The notes under the pieces: model-generated | Told to the model about the DNA's origin: nothing | Seen by the model: only the letters and a program-made list of their open reading frames with translations | The model's database searches: none | Shown: piece after piece, positions 11,601-23,352 of the stretch | Numbering within the stretch: the first letter of the stretch is position 1 | How the letters are laid out: each line of letters begins with the position of its first letter | Assembly: GCA_003260075.1 (NCBI GenBank) | Contig: QLIY01000193.1 | Span: 80,093 to 144,092 of the forward strand | Direction of reading: 5' to 3' | Source of the DNA: Phallusia mammillata | Taxonomy: Eukaryota; Chordata; Ascidiacea; Phlebobranchia; Ascidiidae | DNA: 64,000 nucleotides | Program-made: the position numbers and the translations under genes

Positions 11601-13600
11601 AGGTAACATAATGTACAAACTGCAGCAAAATATATTTGGATTTTTTTTAACTGTGATGGGTTTGTCGTTTATCACGGAGGTAATTATTCATGGGACATAG
11701 GTTTAGAAGTTCATACTGAAAACGTTTTGACATAATCAAACATGTAACATTGCCAGTCTTCGATTGGTTATAACCTAATAGTCCTTAAAACTCAGTCTAC
11801 CTTTGCAAACAAGTCTGATTTAGGTTGTTATTCAAATCAGCAGGCACAACAAAGCACTATGACAAACAAATTTTGGCACACCCAGTTATTCATATTTTTG
11901 AAAACAAGTTCATTGGCAATGTTTGTAGACCTTTGTCGACCTTGTGTCTACGTGATATTTTGAAACACTGTCGCTTTTGGGAAAGAGTTTCCCGTAAAAA
12001 AACATCACCTTAAAGTTGTTTGTTCAGCTAAGCCATTTTAAACTGCTTGCTTTTCTCCAAACTTTTCGTGTCGACAAATTTGCATTTAATTTTTTTTCTT
12101 CTCTGAACCATTTTACTCAATGTCGTTTATCATTCCAATGCTTTCACGTCAAGGATGTCACGCCTGCAATTAATCATTTAAATCAAGCGGTTGCCACTGT
12201 TGAGTTATGAAATATGTATTGGAGTTTTCTCCTATTAGCTAAAGTATCTCCGTTTTGTCGTATATTAAGGGTGGGGAAAGTGCCCTTGGCTATTAGTGAC
12301 CTGAGAAATTTTTCTTTGTCGCATTCGAAATAAGATTTTTATTTCAAACAAAGTCAATTTAAGTTGATAAATGTTACACGACTATTTGACAAAAAAAAAA
12401 CATCCATAAGAAGATCTTAATTTTGTTCTATTTTTTTGTAAACCATATTTTTCAGTTCGTATTCAATTCCTACAGCTGTAAATGGAGAACGTGTTCTGAT
12501 GTTATGGCTTCAATAATTTTATAATTGCGTTTATATTGGTCACAGTTTTTGTAAAACTAAACTAATGTGTAAAGTTCATGCAAATAAATGTCTTTGCCGA
12601 ATACCTATAGTATTATCTGCTTCCGCATTGAAACGAAAAAGGCGCCATTTTAATTAGTTAGGGTGATTGTAATTATTGCATCGCCTACATATAAAAGTGT
12701 TAAACTAGCAACGGTTTACTTAAGAAGAAACTAAAAATATAAAATGCTAAAATACTTTAAGTAACAGACGAAGGTTAAAAGGACAATTTGTGTTTTTCTG
12801 GGATTTCTTACGCAGAAATAGTTTTTCAAAAATACAGACTTTCGGCACGCCTTTACTTTTTTAGCTGGAGTGTATTTTAAAATAAGCGTTGGAGTGAAAT
12901 CTATACGTTGATAAGAAACCGCAAAGTTCAATTGTGAATTGCGTGACCTGATATCAGTGACACGTTTTAGAGAAATAACTTTTTTGGAGTCGATTTTGAG
13001 CCATCAAAGGTGAATGTACTGTCAGTATATAGATGACAAATAAACATTTCGTCAGCAGGACAGTGGCTATAAAACGCGTGTTCATAGACAATTGGTGACT
13101 ATAACATAAAAGAGAGCTTAATGCTTGGATGGATAGGAAACTGAAGGGCAAATCTTGAATTGTTTCATTTGTTTCTATCCGACGTGTTGAAACAGTTTTG
13201 TTCAATTATATTGTAATTTCTTTCGGTGGCGCAAAAGGTTTTAAAGCGCTGTATTGTCTAGTTTGGTGTGCAGTTGTTCTTTGACTGTGAATAAAATAAT
13301 GATAAAACACATAAATCATTTTTTAGGATCTTGTTTTTGCAACGACTTCAGGCGTTTGAAAGTTTTTGATAGTTTTCTTATTATATCTACATGTGTTGTG
13401 TCAAACGTTGTTTAACACAGAGAAAATGTTAAGCAAAAATATCACAAATACTAGCAAACGTAACATATTTAAAACATGAAACAACACACCTATTTTGTGT
13501 CAATAGTAGTGTGTTGTGTAGCATTGTTTTTCGTGTTTAAGTGCAGAATTGAAATTGACTATTGTTGCCTTAAATGTTCTGATTAATTTTATTTGTTATT
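8655..13600. other. Long gene-poor stretch
   Basis: About 5 kb without a supportable gene. A TATA-like element (tatatataa, near 9110) precedes a short possible first exon beginning ATG at about 9226 and ending at a gtaaat donor near 9278. I found no continuing exon. A further TATAAAAG lies at about 12690. Confidence 0.35.
13068..13074 (+). promoter_or_regulatory. Candidate TATA box of the small secreted-peptide gene
   Basis: TATAAAA in ggctataaaacgcg, about 600 bp upstream of the ATG at 13666. A 5' intron or spliced-leader acceptor (tttttgtag ending about 13607) would lie between. Assignment is by position only. Confidence 0.4.
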
Positions 13601-13665
13601 TTTGTAGGACGATATATATTTTAGCACTGATTTAATTGCGTCGATAATTAAATTTAACAAAGAAA

Positions 13666-14703
13666 ATGAACAACCTACTAAGGATCGCGGGAATAGCATT
13701 GCTGTTCGTCGTTATAGCAACGGTAGTTGACGCCAAACCACGTAAGTTTCAATTTTCTTGAGTATTTGAAATGTAATTCACAATTACGTTGAATTGATGG
13801 CAATTAAAGACCACACTTTGACATTAATTATTTTTCTTCTTTTTACAAAGCCAAAGTTTCTTTAAAAATCAAACCCTGTACATTAGTGTAAAACACTTTG
13901 ATAGAATTTTTTTACGAAAACAGAAAAATCAATCTCGCCTATTGAGATGACATCGTTAGTTTTTGTCTTAATCAAATAGAATTAAATATTCACATTTTTC
14001 TTTCCACAGGTACAATTTCCTCAATTTGCCATCGACTCACAAAAATGGATAAACCAAACCGAATACTTTTTGACGTGGTAAGCTATTTGTTGTATTTTTA
14101 AATAAATTTGTAGAGTAAGACGTGGTACCATAATTTGAAAATTACATTTCTACCAAATGATTTCCACCTTATGCTTTCGGTTGCTTATTCCGACATAAAA
14201 GAAAGCCTTAAACTAAAAGATAAATATATTGTTGGATTTGCTTGAGTTGTCAACATTTTAAATATAGCTTAAAGTGTTTGAGTTAAAATGTCCTTTTTAA
14301 AATATGTCGTTTGAAATAATTTTTGTTGTTGTTATTTCAGGGATGTTTTTGTCACTGTCACGAAAAACGAAAGGGTTATATGTACAAATGCAGTGATATC
14401 GTCTTGTTCTTCGGAAAATGTAAGTTTCAATTTAAACAGATATATTTATACAAATTTAAAAAATGACTAAACTTGATTCAAAAAAATACTATAAACTCGT
14501 TTTTAACATTTTCTGTTTTAAAAACACAATAATGCATTATTTGAAATAGAGATTTTGAAATATAGCCATGTAAACACAATCAAGGACTAATTACTGCCAA
14601 AAACCAAAATACGTTTGACTTACAATTATATTTTTTCACAGTGAGCTGCAACTATTGTCGCAAGAATTTGAAGTGCAGACATGTGAAGAACTTCATAATC
14701 TAA
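13666..14703 (+). CDS. Small secreted cysteine-rich peptide, 94 residues, unrecognised family
   Basis: Four exons: 13666-13741, 14010-14077, 14341-14419 and 14642-14703, all with GT-AG borders and consistent phases, giving 94 residues and a TAA stop. Residues 1-24 form a signal peptide (MNNLLRIAGIALLFVV, then an ...VVDA cleavage-type end before KP). The mature part is basic and has eight Cys: one in SSICHR, three in GCFCHCH, one in YKCSD, and three in SCNYCRKNLKC, which suggests four disulphides and extracellular action. An AATAAA lies at 14773-14778, 70 bp past the stop. Each exon is too short to stand out as an open frame. I do not recognise the family; an antimicrobial, hormone or coelomic defence peptide would all fit, and none is shown. 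The gene model rests on splice signals, phase closure, signal peptide and Cys pattern together. Confidence 0.75.
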
Positions 14704-14772
14704 CCGCACACTTATCGCATATTCGTTGTATTTATGATTTCTATTCGCCAAATAGCTTTGTTTATGCGTTCC

Positions 14773-14778
14773 AATAAA
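14773..14778 (+). terminator. Polyadenylation signal AATAAA
   Basis: AATAAA 70 bp downstream of the secreted-peptide stop codon. A second one lies near 14835. Confidence 0.6.
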
Positions 14779-14910
14779 GATATACACGCTTTCTATATTT
14801 TTATAACCGTATGATGTATACAGTGCTGTTTGTTAATAAAAGCTGGGTTGCTTAAGAATTTTGTCAACGTTACTCGTTTGAGATGTTTTTTAGTGTTACA
14901 ATAGCATTTG

Positions 14911-15068
14911 ATAAGTTACTCGTTTGAAATGTCGTAAGGTGACGCAAATATGTTTGGTGTAAGGTGCTATAAAGCAGAACTTGGCCCCCCCCCCCCATAA
15001 GTTACTCGTTTGAAATGTCGTAAGGTGACGCAAATATGTTTGGTAAGGTGCTATAAAGCAGAACTTGG
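14911..15068. repeat. Poly-C junction: clean 74-bp tandem pair
   Basis: Arms 14911-14984 and 14997-15068 flank twelve C. The only visible difference is a 2-bp gt indel. This is the simplest example of the pattern. Confidence 0.8.
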
Positions 15069-15241
15069 AGAATGGTCTGGCGCGCCTGACCCAAATTCAG
15101 ACATAAAAAAACTTGATCGGGATTCGTCCGCGGAAGTGTCCTGGGTTCGAACCCCGTGATAAAAAATAAGTGCTGGAATTAAACACTTTTATACAGTTGA
15201 GCGTGAATGTAACGCTTACCGGTCGTCATAGGGGCTAAAAT

Positions 15242-15420
15242 CAGTGGTGGAATTGAGCTAGTTCGCACCGGTTCTATAGAACCGTCTCACGAATTTTTAT
15301 GAGATCAGCGAACCGGTTAGCATTACTGGTGTCAAATGGGACTTTTTGTAACAGGAACCGGCTGAAAAATATGACTTTTGTGATAGAACCGACTGACAAA
15401 AAAATTGAATCACACCACTG
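15242..15420. mobile_element. hAT-type MITE, CAGTGGTGGGATTCA family
   Basis: 179 bp with ends CAGTGGTGGAATTGA and TTGAATCACACCACTG. It is flanked by a perfect duplication GCTAAAAT (15234-15241 and 15421-15428). Confidence 0.9.
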
Positions 15421-15428
15421 GCTAAAAT

Positions 15429-16232
15429 GGTAAGAAATATTCTGATAAACAATTTTTATCACTCATATTCATAGACTATCTGGCATTAGCCTACTTTCTG
15501 TTGAAAAGATTTTACAGAAACTATCCAGCTCTTGCCAAAAATAACCATTAAATACCAGTTCAGTTTCGTTTAGCTACGTACCGGTCACGTGCATTCAAAC
15601 CATCATTTGGCAATTTTTGGATAAGTTTGGATAAGCATTGAGCATCGGAAAATTGTAACTTAGCAGACATGACTTTTCGTTCCCATGAAAATTATATGTT
15701 GTTTTTGCGACATGTGGTAGGGAGTGGTGTAACTTTACTGCTCCATGTGTTCTCATGATTCAGTAACTATTGGAAGTACATATTCAATGTCGTTGTTCCC
15801 ACAATGTTACATGTTCCCGCCTTCCTGTTTTGTTCAAACAGCCTGACCATAAGATGGGCTGTTACGTAAACCGGGTGTTTCGAAATAGTTGTGTAATTCA
15901 TTTCAGTGCTATACATAAGTTTTTAACTTAAAAGAAACAAGTAACTGATGTTAGTAAAAGAAGGTACTGTTCTGCAATAATCGCTTTCTGCAATGATAAC
16001 AAAAACGAGTATCAGTTTAAAAGCCAATGTTTTATCTTTCTCTTTTCCATCGTTTTCTTACCTTGAGATAAATGAGACTTGATGTGTGTTGCGCAACAAG
16101 AATAAAAGACAAGAACTAATTCGATCTTTTGTGGATCATGTCGGCTCTATGCAGCAAACGAATCGTAATAATGAACTTACTCGCTACTGCAGACGACCGA
16201 TACGAGCCACGAGAAGTAGAAGAAATATCAAG
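15429..16232. other. Non-coding stretch
   Basis: No gene is supported. The frame at 16086-16538 runs from here into the hAT-type element at 16241 and has no recognisable domain. Confidence 0.4.
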
Positions 16233-16240
16233 CTTTGGAG

Positions 16241-16990
16241 CAGTGCTCTTCAACCGGGTATACTGTATACCCAAGTGTATACTGCATCTAAACTAGGGTA
16301 TACGACTGAAAAAGGGTATACGAAGGGAATACAGCTGCGGTCAGTGTTATTAAAGGTCACTATTTTGTATGAAATGCAGGAAGGCATAGCATCGTCATTC
16401 ATGACCTGTGAGACTGACCTGCTTGTTGTGAACATTATTGCGTCAGTTTGGGATTGTTGCGCCAACAATGTGAATTATGAAGCAATAAGCACCTACCTGT
16501 TACTTTCTGAGATTTTACTTTTAACATTCCTGGAGTAACGGATTGCGAAAACGAAATAGGATTTTTCGAACTTTTTGAGATGAAGTCAAATAAACAAAAT
16601 TAACTGATTTTTTAAATGGTCGAATGGTAAATCCTTCCTAATAGTGCCTGATAGCGAATTTAATTTCTAGCTTGTTCCGTAGATTGAGTGGCTTCTGGGC
16701 TGATAATATTTTTTCCAGACCCACAAACTAGTTTTACAATCCAAATACGTACCGTGTTTTATTTACATCACGGCCGCCAGTACATGCATTTCAGTTTACA
16801 TGTTCACGGCGACAAGTTATCTACCCCTGGTCTAGTATAACAATAATTCACGTGACCAGGCAAGTACCGTAACTATTAGTTGACTGTTTTACTTTATGTG
16901 CGCAATTAAAAATTACCATGTGTAGGGTATACAAAGTTGCTTGAAAATTGCAAAAAGGTATACAACGGGAAAAAAGGTTGATGAGCGCTG
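16241..16990. mobile_element. Non-autonomous hAT-type element, 750 bp
   Basis: Ends CAGTGCTCTTCAACC and GGTTGATGAGCGCTG are inverted repeats with two mismatches. Flanks CTTTGGAG (16233-16240) and CTTTAGAG (16991-16998) differ at one base. Subterminal ggtatac motifs recur near both ends. No transposase domain is recognisable. Confidence 0.8.
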
Positions 16991-16998
16991 CTTTAGAG

Positions 16999-18340
16999 CA
17001 AAGAAAAACATAGCCCAAGAAGTTCAGCTGAGACAGGAGAACATTTCCAAACCAATAGTCAGTCAAGGGCCTTGTTATTTATTGCGGGAACCACACACAC
17101 GAGACCCCGCAGGTAATACCACGTATAAAAAAGGCCGGGATATTTTAGCTGGGCGCTGAAGGAGGCTACTTGATTTTTTTGGTTTCTTGAGAAACAGTAA
17201 GTTATTTGTTTCCCGAGACGATCAAAAATTTTCTACTATAGCAAATTTTCCACCTGGTCCTGACTTTGGACAGGAAAGTGAAAGTCAAAAATGGGAAAGG
17301 ACGAAATCCAAAAAACAACAAAAGAAGACTTTCTAACCAAAGTGTTTAAATTCAGAGCGTATAGCCTATATTGGCATTGTACTTTAAGCTAAACGCAATA
17401 AGAGGGGCAGCTAAAATTGACAGGGTACATGACTTATCGCAATTTTTTACATCGAGAGATTAGAATTTTTCGGAAGATCTGGAGAATTTCTTGAGGAGAA
17501 CCTCCACAGTGGACGTGCCCCCCCTCCCAAATTCACAAAGTAATTTTATGCCTAAATTCCCTGATAGTCGACACCAAAAGATTTGCGTTGAAATGTTCCA
17601 TGCCCCACTTGTGGTATTAATATTCGATAACAAAGAAAAGCATTACATTTTTAGTGCAAACGTGCTTCAACGATTTATTAATATGGCAAATAAAAATTTA
17701 TTCAGTAAACACTGAACCATTGTGAAAATAAGAACGATGCATTGTGGGTACTTTTGTCAATGGCGGACAATCTAAGAAAACAAAGTAGGCCTAATTTTTT
17801 GTGTTTGTAGCCAATTACACTTGTAGAATGAATTAGAAAATTGGCTTTACCATCTGGCAATTGCTCACTGGCCAACGCCCACAATGTCAAGGATTATTGG
17901 CCAATCATCGTCGTCGGTGAGATGATGTTGTTTGTTACGTCGTTTCCATTTCCGTTTCCGATTAAATGTGATTGAAAATTCCCATGTTTACTTCGCGTAT
18001 TGCGGTCTTAATTGCAAACCCACGTTGCTGAATTTAAAATTAGTTATTTTCTGGGCGTAACGGCCCATGATTTTGGTTGTTATGGTGCATGTAGTCATTG
18101 TGTAGGTGTAATACTCGGAAGCAAAATGGTTGCTGGTGGCAACAAGAAGTTTTATAAAGCATATTTGTGGTGGGATTGAGTTTACTGTTTAATACGTTTA
18201 ACCTGGTACAAGCAAATTTGTGTCTTGGTGTGTATTCAACTACAGGCTGTAAACAACTAATTGTGCTCTTTTAAGATCATTATTAGAAAACAAGAAAGAT
18301 TTTTTTATGTACTAATTAGTTTCAACTTGTCTTGTTTTCT
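16999..18340. other. Upstream region of GABP-beta
   Basis: No coding exon is firmly identified. An ATG at about 18126 followed directly by gttgct could supply only the initiator Met, in phase with the exon at 18349, but the donor is weak. The true first exon or a trans-spliced leader start is unresolved. Confidence 0.35.
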
Positions 18341-18348
18341 ATTTTAAG

Positions 18349-21300
18349 CAACAAAGTGTCCTGACAGCTCTTGGCAAGCAACTTCTGGTTGCTGCAGAAG
18401 ATGGAAACGACAAAGAAATACAATCGTTGTTACTACAGGGGGCTTCCTTTACTGCAAACTGGGTAAACGGTTAAATCTAAAATATCATTATTGTGCCTTT
18501 GTAGTGTTAGTTAATGAAAGTGCAAAGTTGGTTGAACTATTTGAACAACAAAACATGCTCTGAACAAGTTTTGGAGTCAAAAAATTTATTGAAGAGCGAT
18601 TGATTAGATGTGTTTAAATGCAATACAGAAAACATTCGGCTTATCTTAATACCTGTGTTATAAGCTTATTGGGTTGAACTACAACTGTTTTCAGTCAAAT
18701 GGAAACGAGGTTGCTACAGTGCTTTCCGTTAACAACTAACCTACAAATAAGAAAAACTGTTGAAGTTTGATATGTACAGTTCTTTAATAGCTTAAATTTT
18801 ACAGTTGGGAATGTCACCCTTGCACTATGCATGCATGAATGGGCATCTAGAGTCAGCAAGGCTCCTAACACGAGCTGGCGTTTCGTGGGATGGCAGAACA
18901 AAAGTAGACAAAACCCCGATGCACTTTGCTGCTCAGTTTGGTCACCATGATGTTGTTGCGATGCTGATTAGCTTTGGTGCTGACATAAATGCTAAAGACA
19001 TGGTATGTTAAAAAAAAACTTGGTGGAAGTGAAAATTATTTTTTTAATGTTGATGAATAAAAATGCAGGCATTATGTTTTTTAATGTTGATGAATAAAAA
19101 ATGTCGCTAGATGTGTTTTTCAAAACATTTTTTTTCAAAACATTTTGTAAGAGTTTGTTTCTAAATGCCCCAGAAAAAAAATTGGAGAAAAAGTACAATT
19201 CCTTTTTATATTTTTTTTGTAAACTTTATAATTTTTGATTTCAGCTTGAAATGACATCTCTTCATTGGGCTGTTGTGGAACAACACTTTGACATTGTTAA
19301 ACTTTTAATTGACAACAATGCAATAGTGACAACTAAAAATAAGGTACAGTATGGTTGTGTTTGTGTAAATTCTTTTTGTCATTGCAATTTCACCAAAAAG
19401 ATAGATATCTTTGACCTGGTTTGCTGTTTAAGTCATGGGCCTTTAAAACATCATTTTTTAAATAGAATTACCTTAGTTTATTGCAAGCATCAGTTGAGTA
19501 TGATTATTCATAACTGAAACTGCATGTTTTAAACACACCTGTTTCCGATTTGTTTTCCTTTGCGGATACATCTGGTTAATTGCATAACCGAGTTTTGTTG
19601 TCCAACTAATTGACGAGAAATTGACGGATTTACAGAACTCTTTTCAAATTTAAAGGATTATGCAAACCAGAATTGTCTGTTTCTATTACAAAAATTTAGT
19701 TTTTTTTACATATACAACATTGCTTGGACCTCTTCTTTATTTTACAGTTCGACAAAAGCCTAATGGACAGTGCAGAGGACACCTGTGACTTTAGAATAAT
19801 TGAATATCTAAAGGTAATGTTTCAATTTCCAGTTTTGAAACATTTGACTAAGCCAATTTTTTTAATAATTTAGACATATACTGGAGAATCAGGAACATAT
19901 CAAGACAGTGCTACAACTTCATCTCAAGGTAACTAATTTTGAAACATCATACACTACTATACTTATTCTACTGATGTAGCAAGTTTTCAAGAAGTTTTAT
20001 GGTTTGAAACAAAGATGTTTTTGTTGGTTTAATATTGTTCAGAATGTTTTCTGGTGAAATTATATCTCTCTTGCAAATATTTGATTTAATGCTACATATC
20101 TTGCAAAAAATGTTACCAAGCATGTTTTGGGGGCTAAAACATATATGCTTGTGTGTATTTTGATGTGACAACATTTAAGTCAACCCATAGTAATGCATGT
20201 AATGTATTCCTGACACATTCGTTGAAAAAGAAAAGAAGAAAGTGACTTACATTTTTGTCTCTGGCCTTCTCTTGCACCATTATGCAACGCAATTAAATAC
20301 CATCAACAAAACTTATATTCTTTATTTTCTGTTTAGAGCCATCTCCAGAAAGCAACACTTATCAAAATCCCCCCCCCCCCTGATGTAGCAAGTTTTCAAA
20401 AAGTTTTATGGTTTAAAACAAAGATGTTTTTGTTGGTTTAATATTGTTCAGAATGTTTTCTGGACAAATTCAGTCACTATTGCATCTTTAATTCAAACAT
20501 TTGATGTAATGCAACATTTCTTGTAAAAATGTCACCAAGCATGTTTTGGGTGCTATAACATATACGCTTGTGTGTATTTTGATGTGACAGCATTTAAGTC
20601 AACCCATAGTAATGCATGTAATGTATTCCTGACACATTCATTGAAAAAGAAAAGAAAAGAAGAAAGTGATTTACGTTTTTTGTCTCTGGCCTTCTCTGGC
20701 ACCGTTATGCAACACAATTAAATACCATCAACAAAACTTATATTCTTTGTTTTCTCTTTAGAGCCATCTCCAGAAAGCAATACATATCAAAATCTCACAG
20801 GTATTTTTCCATCTGATGTAAACTTTAAAGCACTTCATTGTTTTGTACACAAATATTCTTTATGAGCAGATCAGTTGTCATGGTTACAACAGGAACTGCT
20901 CAACCACAATAATTCAGGGGGAGCTTCTGTGTTACTTGAAGGTGCTAATGCAATTACACTAACAGAGGGAGGAAAGCTGGCTTGGGCTCAGGTCTTTGAG
21001 CAAGGTCTGTAATTGCATCATTGCATAACTGTAATTGCATCATTGTATAACACATACAAATGAGGTACATTTTCTTATGTGTAATTGGGTTTTCATAACC
21101 CCCCCCCCGCTCAACCACAATAATTCAGGGGGAGCTTCTGTGTTACTTGAAGGTGCCAATGCAATAACACTAACTGAAGGAGGAAAATTGGCTTGGGCTC
21201 AGGTCTTTGAACAAGGTCTGTAATTGCATCATTGCATAACTGTAATTGCATCATTACATAACACATACAAATGAGATATATTTTCTTATGTGTAATTGGG

Positions 21301-22978
21301 TTTTCATAAATGCTTTAGACCTTAAAATTTAATTAAGGGTCCGCTTTCCCCCCCCCCCCCTTGGAAATTGTTTTACCCACACAAATTCAAGAAAACGGTC
21401 AAAAGGTCAGTTTGAGTGAAACTATTTCTGTAAAGCCATGTGTACACCAATGAACAATTGAGCATTTGTTCTTAGATTGTATCTTTAAAGCTGCCTAACC
21501 ATATGATACCAGCTGCACCAAGTGACAGTGAAGCAAACAACCAAGCTGTAACTATTGTGGTATCTCCAAACAAAACAAAGCAAGGTATCTGAAATTGTGA
21601 ACAAACCCCCCCCCCCAAACCTCTAAAGGGGGTCGCATAGTAATAAAGGTTGAGAACCACTGCTTTAGACCTTAAAATGTAATTAAGGGTCCGCTTTCCT
21701 GAAGGTAGAAACCAACTAAGGTTATAAAAACAGTGACTAATATGGCACCCAATTTGCTAAGCCACCCTTCCTGTTAAACTATATAATTCATGCCAAATAC
21801 ATAAATGTCATGATACCTTTATGAAAAACGTTTTTTTGACCAAGAGGTACTATTATTCATAGACCGGTCAGCAAAGGAAAATGAAAAGAACTTGGAAATT
21901 GTTTTACCCACACAAATTCAAGAAAACGGTCAAAAGGTGAGTTTGAGTGAAACTATTTCTGTAAAGCCATGTGTACACCAATGAACAGGTGAGCATTTGT
22001 TCTTAGATTGTATCTTTAAAGCTGCCGAACCATATGATACCAGCTGCACCAAGTGACAGTGAAGCAAATGACCAAGCTGTAACTATTGTGGTATCTCCAA
22101 GCAAAACAAAGCAAGGTATCTGAAATTGTGAACAAAAATGTAAAATACTCTGTAATTCGAAAAGAGCAGGGTCCCAACCTTTTTATACTTTTAACAAAGC
22201 CCCAACAAGCCCATTAAATCCACTTTTTTTAAACATAAAAAATGTTCTTAGATGTGTAAATGTATGTAATTTGTAATTGCCACAAAACCTATCGTTGCAG
22301 GTCTAAAGTCTCCACCTTCTAAACGACGCAAGGCAAGCACAGAGTAAGTTTTTTGTCTCAAAAATACACCAATCTCTGCTTCGGTACGAAAAATGCAAAA
22401 AAAATCTATTTTTGGTCTAAGTGCTGGTAAATACATAATACAAATATGGTTTTAAATTCTCAAACTTGCGATATATTGTATTTTTGTGAAAATGCCCCCC
22501 CCCCCGCAAGGCAAGCACAGAGTAAGTTAACATTTTTTATCTAAAAAATACATCAATCTCTGCTTCGGTACGAAAAATGTAAAAAAAATTCTATTTTTGG
22601 TCTAAGTGCTGGTTGTTAAATCCATAATACAAATATGGTTTTAAATTCTCAAACTTGCCATATATTGTATTTTTGTGAAAATGGCGCGTTTATTATATGT
22701 CTTGACAATAGCCATGCTTGTATCACATCCCAAGTATTGCCTTATATGCTTTAGCAAATGTTACGCGGTACCACGTTTAAGCATCAGTTTTGACTTTCAC
22801 CAGAACGTGCGACTTGTTTACCACGGACTATGACGTCAGCAAGGAGGAGTTGTTGCAGCGTCAGCTAGTGGCCGCTCAGACCCAGGCGCAAATTTACCGC
22901 GAGAAATTGTTGCGCAAAGAGCAGGAGGCCAATCTTTGGAAGCAACAACTCGAGCGCTTACAGCAAAACAGAAGGTGA
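18349..22978 (+). CDS. GABPB: GA-binding protein subunit beta (ankyrin-repeat ETS partner)
   Basis: The non-DNA-binding subunit that pairs with the ETS factor GABP-alpha in the nucleus (family knowledge). Exons: 18349-18462, 18805-19002, 19245-19343, 19748-19813, 19874-19928, 20762-20800, 20870-21004, 21863-21936, 22007-22115, 22301-22343 and 22804-22978. Phases close to 368 residues plus an unresolved initiator Met. The first four exons give the ankyrin block in the human order: LGKQLLVAAEDGNDKEIQ, LGMSPLHYACMNGHLESA, TPMHFAAQFGHHDVV and MTSLHWAVVEQHFDIV. The last exon gives the dimerising coiled coil, ELLQRQLVAAQTQAQIYREK, ending QQNRR-stop, as in GABPB1. A Lys/Arg patch PSKRRKAS lies just before it, a possible nuclear signal. 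Extra copies of exons at about 20339-20368, 21109-21213, 21361-21595 and 22506-22524 come from poly-C joins and lack complete splice sites. Confidence 0.93.
19972..20792. repeat. Poly-C junction of about 400 bp in a GABPB intron
   Basis: Arms 19972-20368 and 20381-20792 flank twelve C. The left arm ends inside a copy of the 39-nt exon (agccatctccagaaagcaa). Many scattered substitutions separate the arms, as between two alleles. Confidence 0.8.
20898..21310. repeat. Poly-C junction duplicating a GABPB exon
   Basis: Arms 20898-21098 and 21109-21310 flank ten C. The right copy starts inside the exon, so it has no acceptor. Silent differences (ggtgctaatgc versus ggtgccaatgc) are present. Confidence 0.85.
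21310..21720. repeat. Interleaved poly-C block with hAT presence/absence
   Basis: A block copying 21893-22136 (21361-21605) sits between thirteen C (21348-21360) and eleven C (21606-21616). To its left, ctttagacctt follows cataaatg directly. To its right, the same site follows a hAT right end, GGTTGAGAACCACTG (21646-21660). The two sides look like empty and filled alleles. Confidence 0.7.
22329..22683. repeat. Poly-C junction duplicating the end of a GABPB exon
   Basis: Arms 22329-22494 and 22506-22683 flank eleven C. Both carry gcaaggcaagcacagagtaag, but only the left copy has the upstream half of the exon. Confidence 0.8.
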
Positions 22979-23028
22979 CGTCATCAGTGGCGACGTCATC
23001 AGTAGTGACGTCATCAGCAGTGACGTCA
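22976..23028. promoter_or_regulatory. Tandem array of CRE-type TGACGTCA palindromes, 15-bp period
   Basis: Four units start at 22976, 22991, 23006 and 23021, exactly 15 bp apart. Three are perfect TGACGTCA and the second is CGACGTCA. The first overlaps the GABPB stop codon. TGACGTCA is the known CREB/ATF site; function here is inferred. Confidence 0.6.
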
Positions 23029-23352
23029 TAACACGATTTTTCGAATGATATGTTGCGATTTTCATTGCTTTTTTTCGATTTTTACAATTTTACCTTTTGT
23101 TCTATTGTCTCGCTGACCGGTGCTCCTGCGGTGCGTGTGTGACGTAATGATGTGCGCTTATTGTGCCATAGTGACGACGTTGAACTAAGGTCGTCTGTGC
23201 GCACTTTGTTTTGTTACCGATCGTGTGTCATTTGCTGCGGTGCTTTGTAATACATTGCTACAAGCTACATTTATCGTGTGCTATCGATTCCCAAGTCCTA
23301 AGACTGCATCTCTTGGTTAAACTGTTTAGTCAGTAAAACAAGCACATTGAGA

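Noticed and set aside
16086..16538. 150-codon open frame
   Set aside because: It runs from anonymous DNA across the left end of a hAT-type element and has no recognisable domain.
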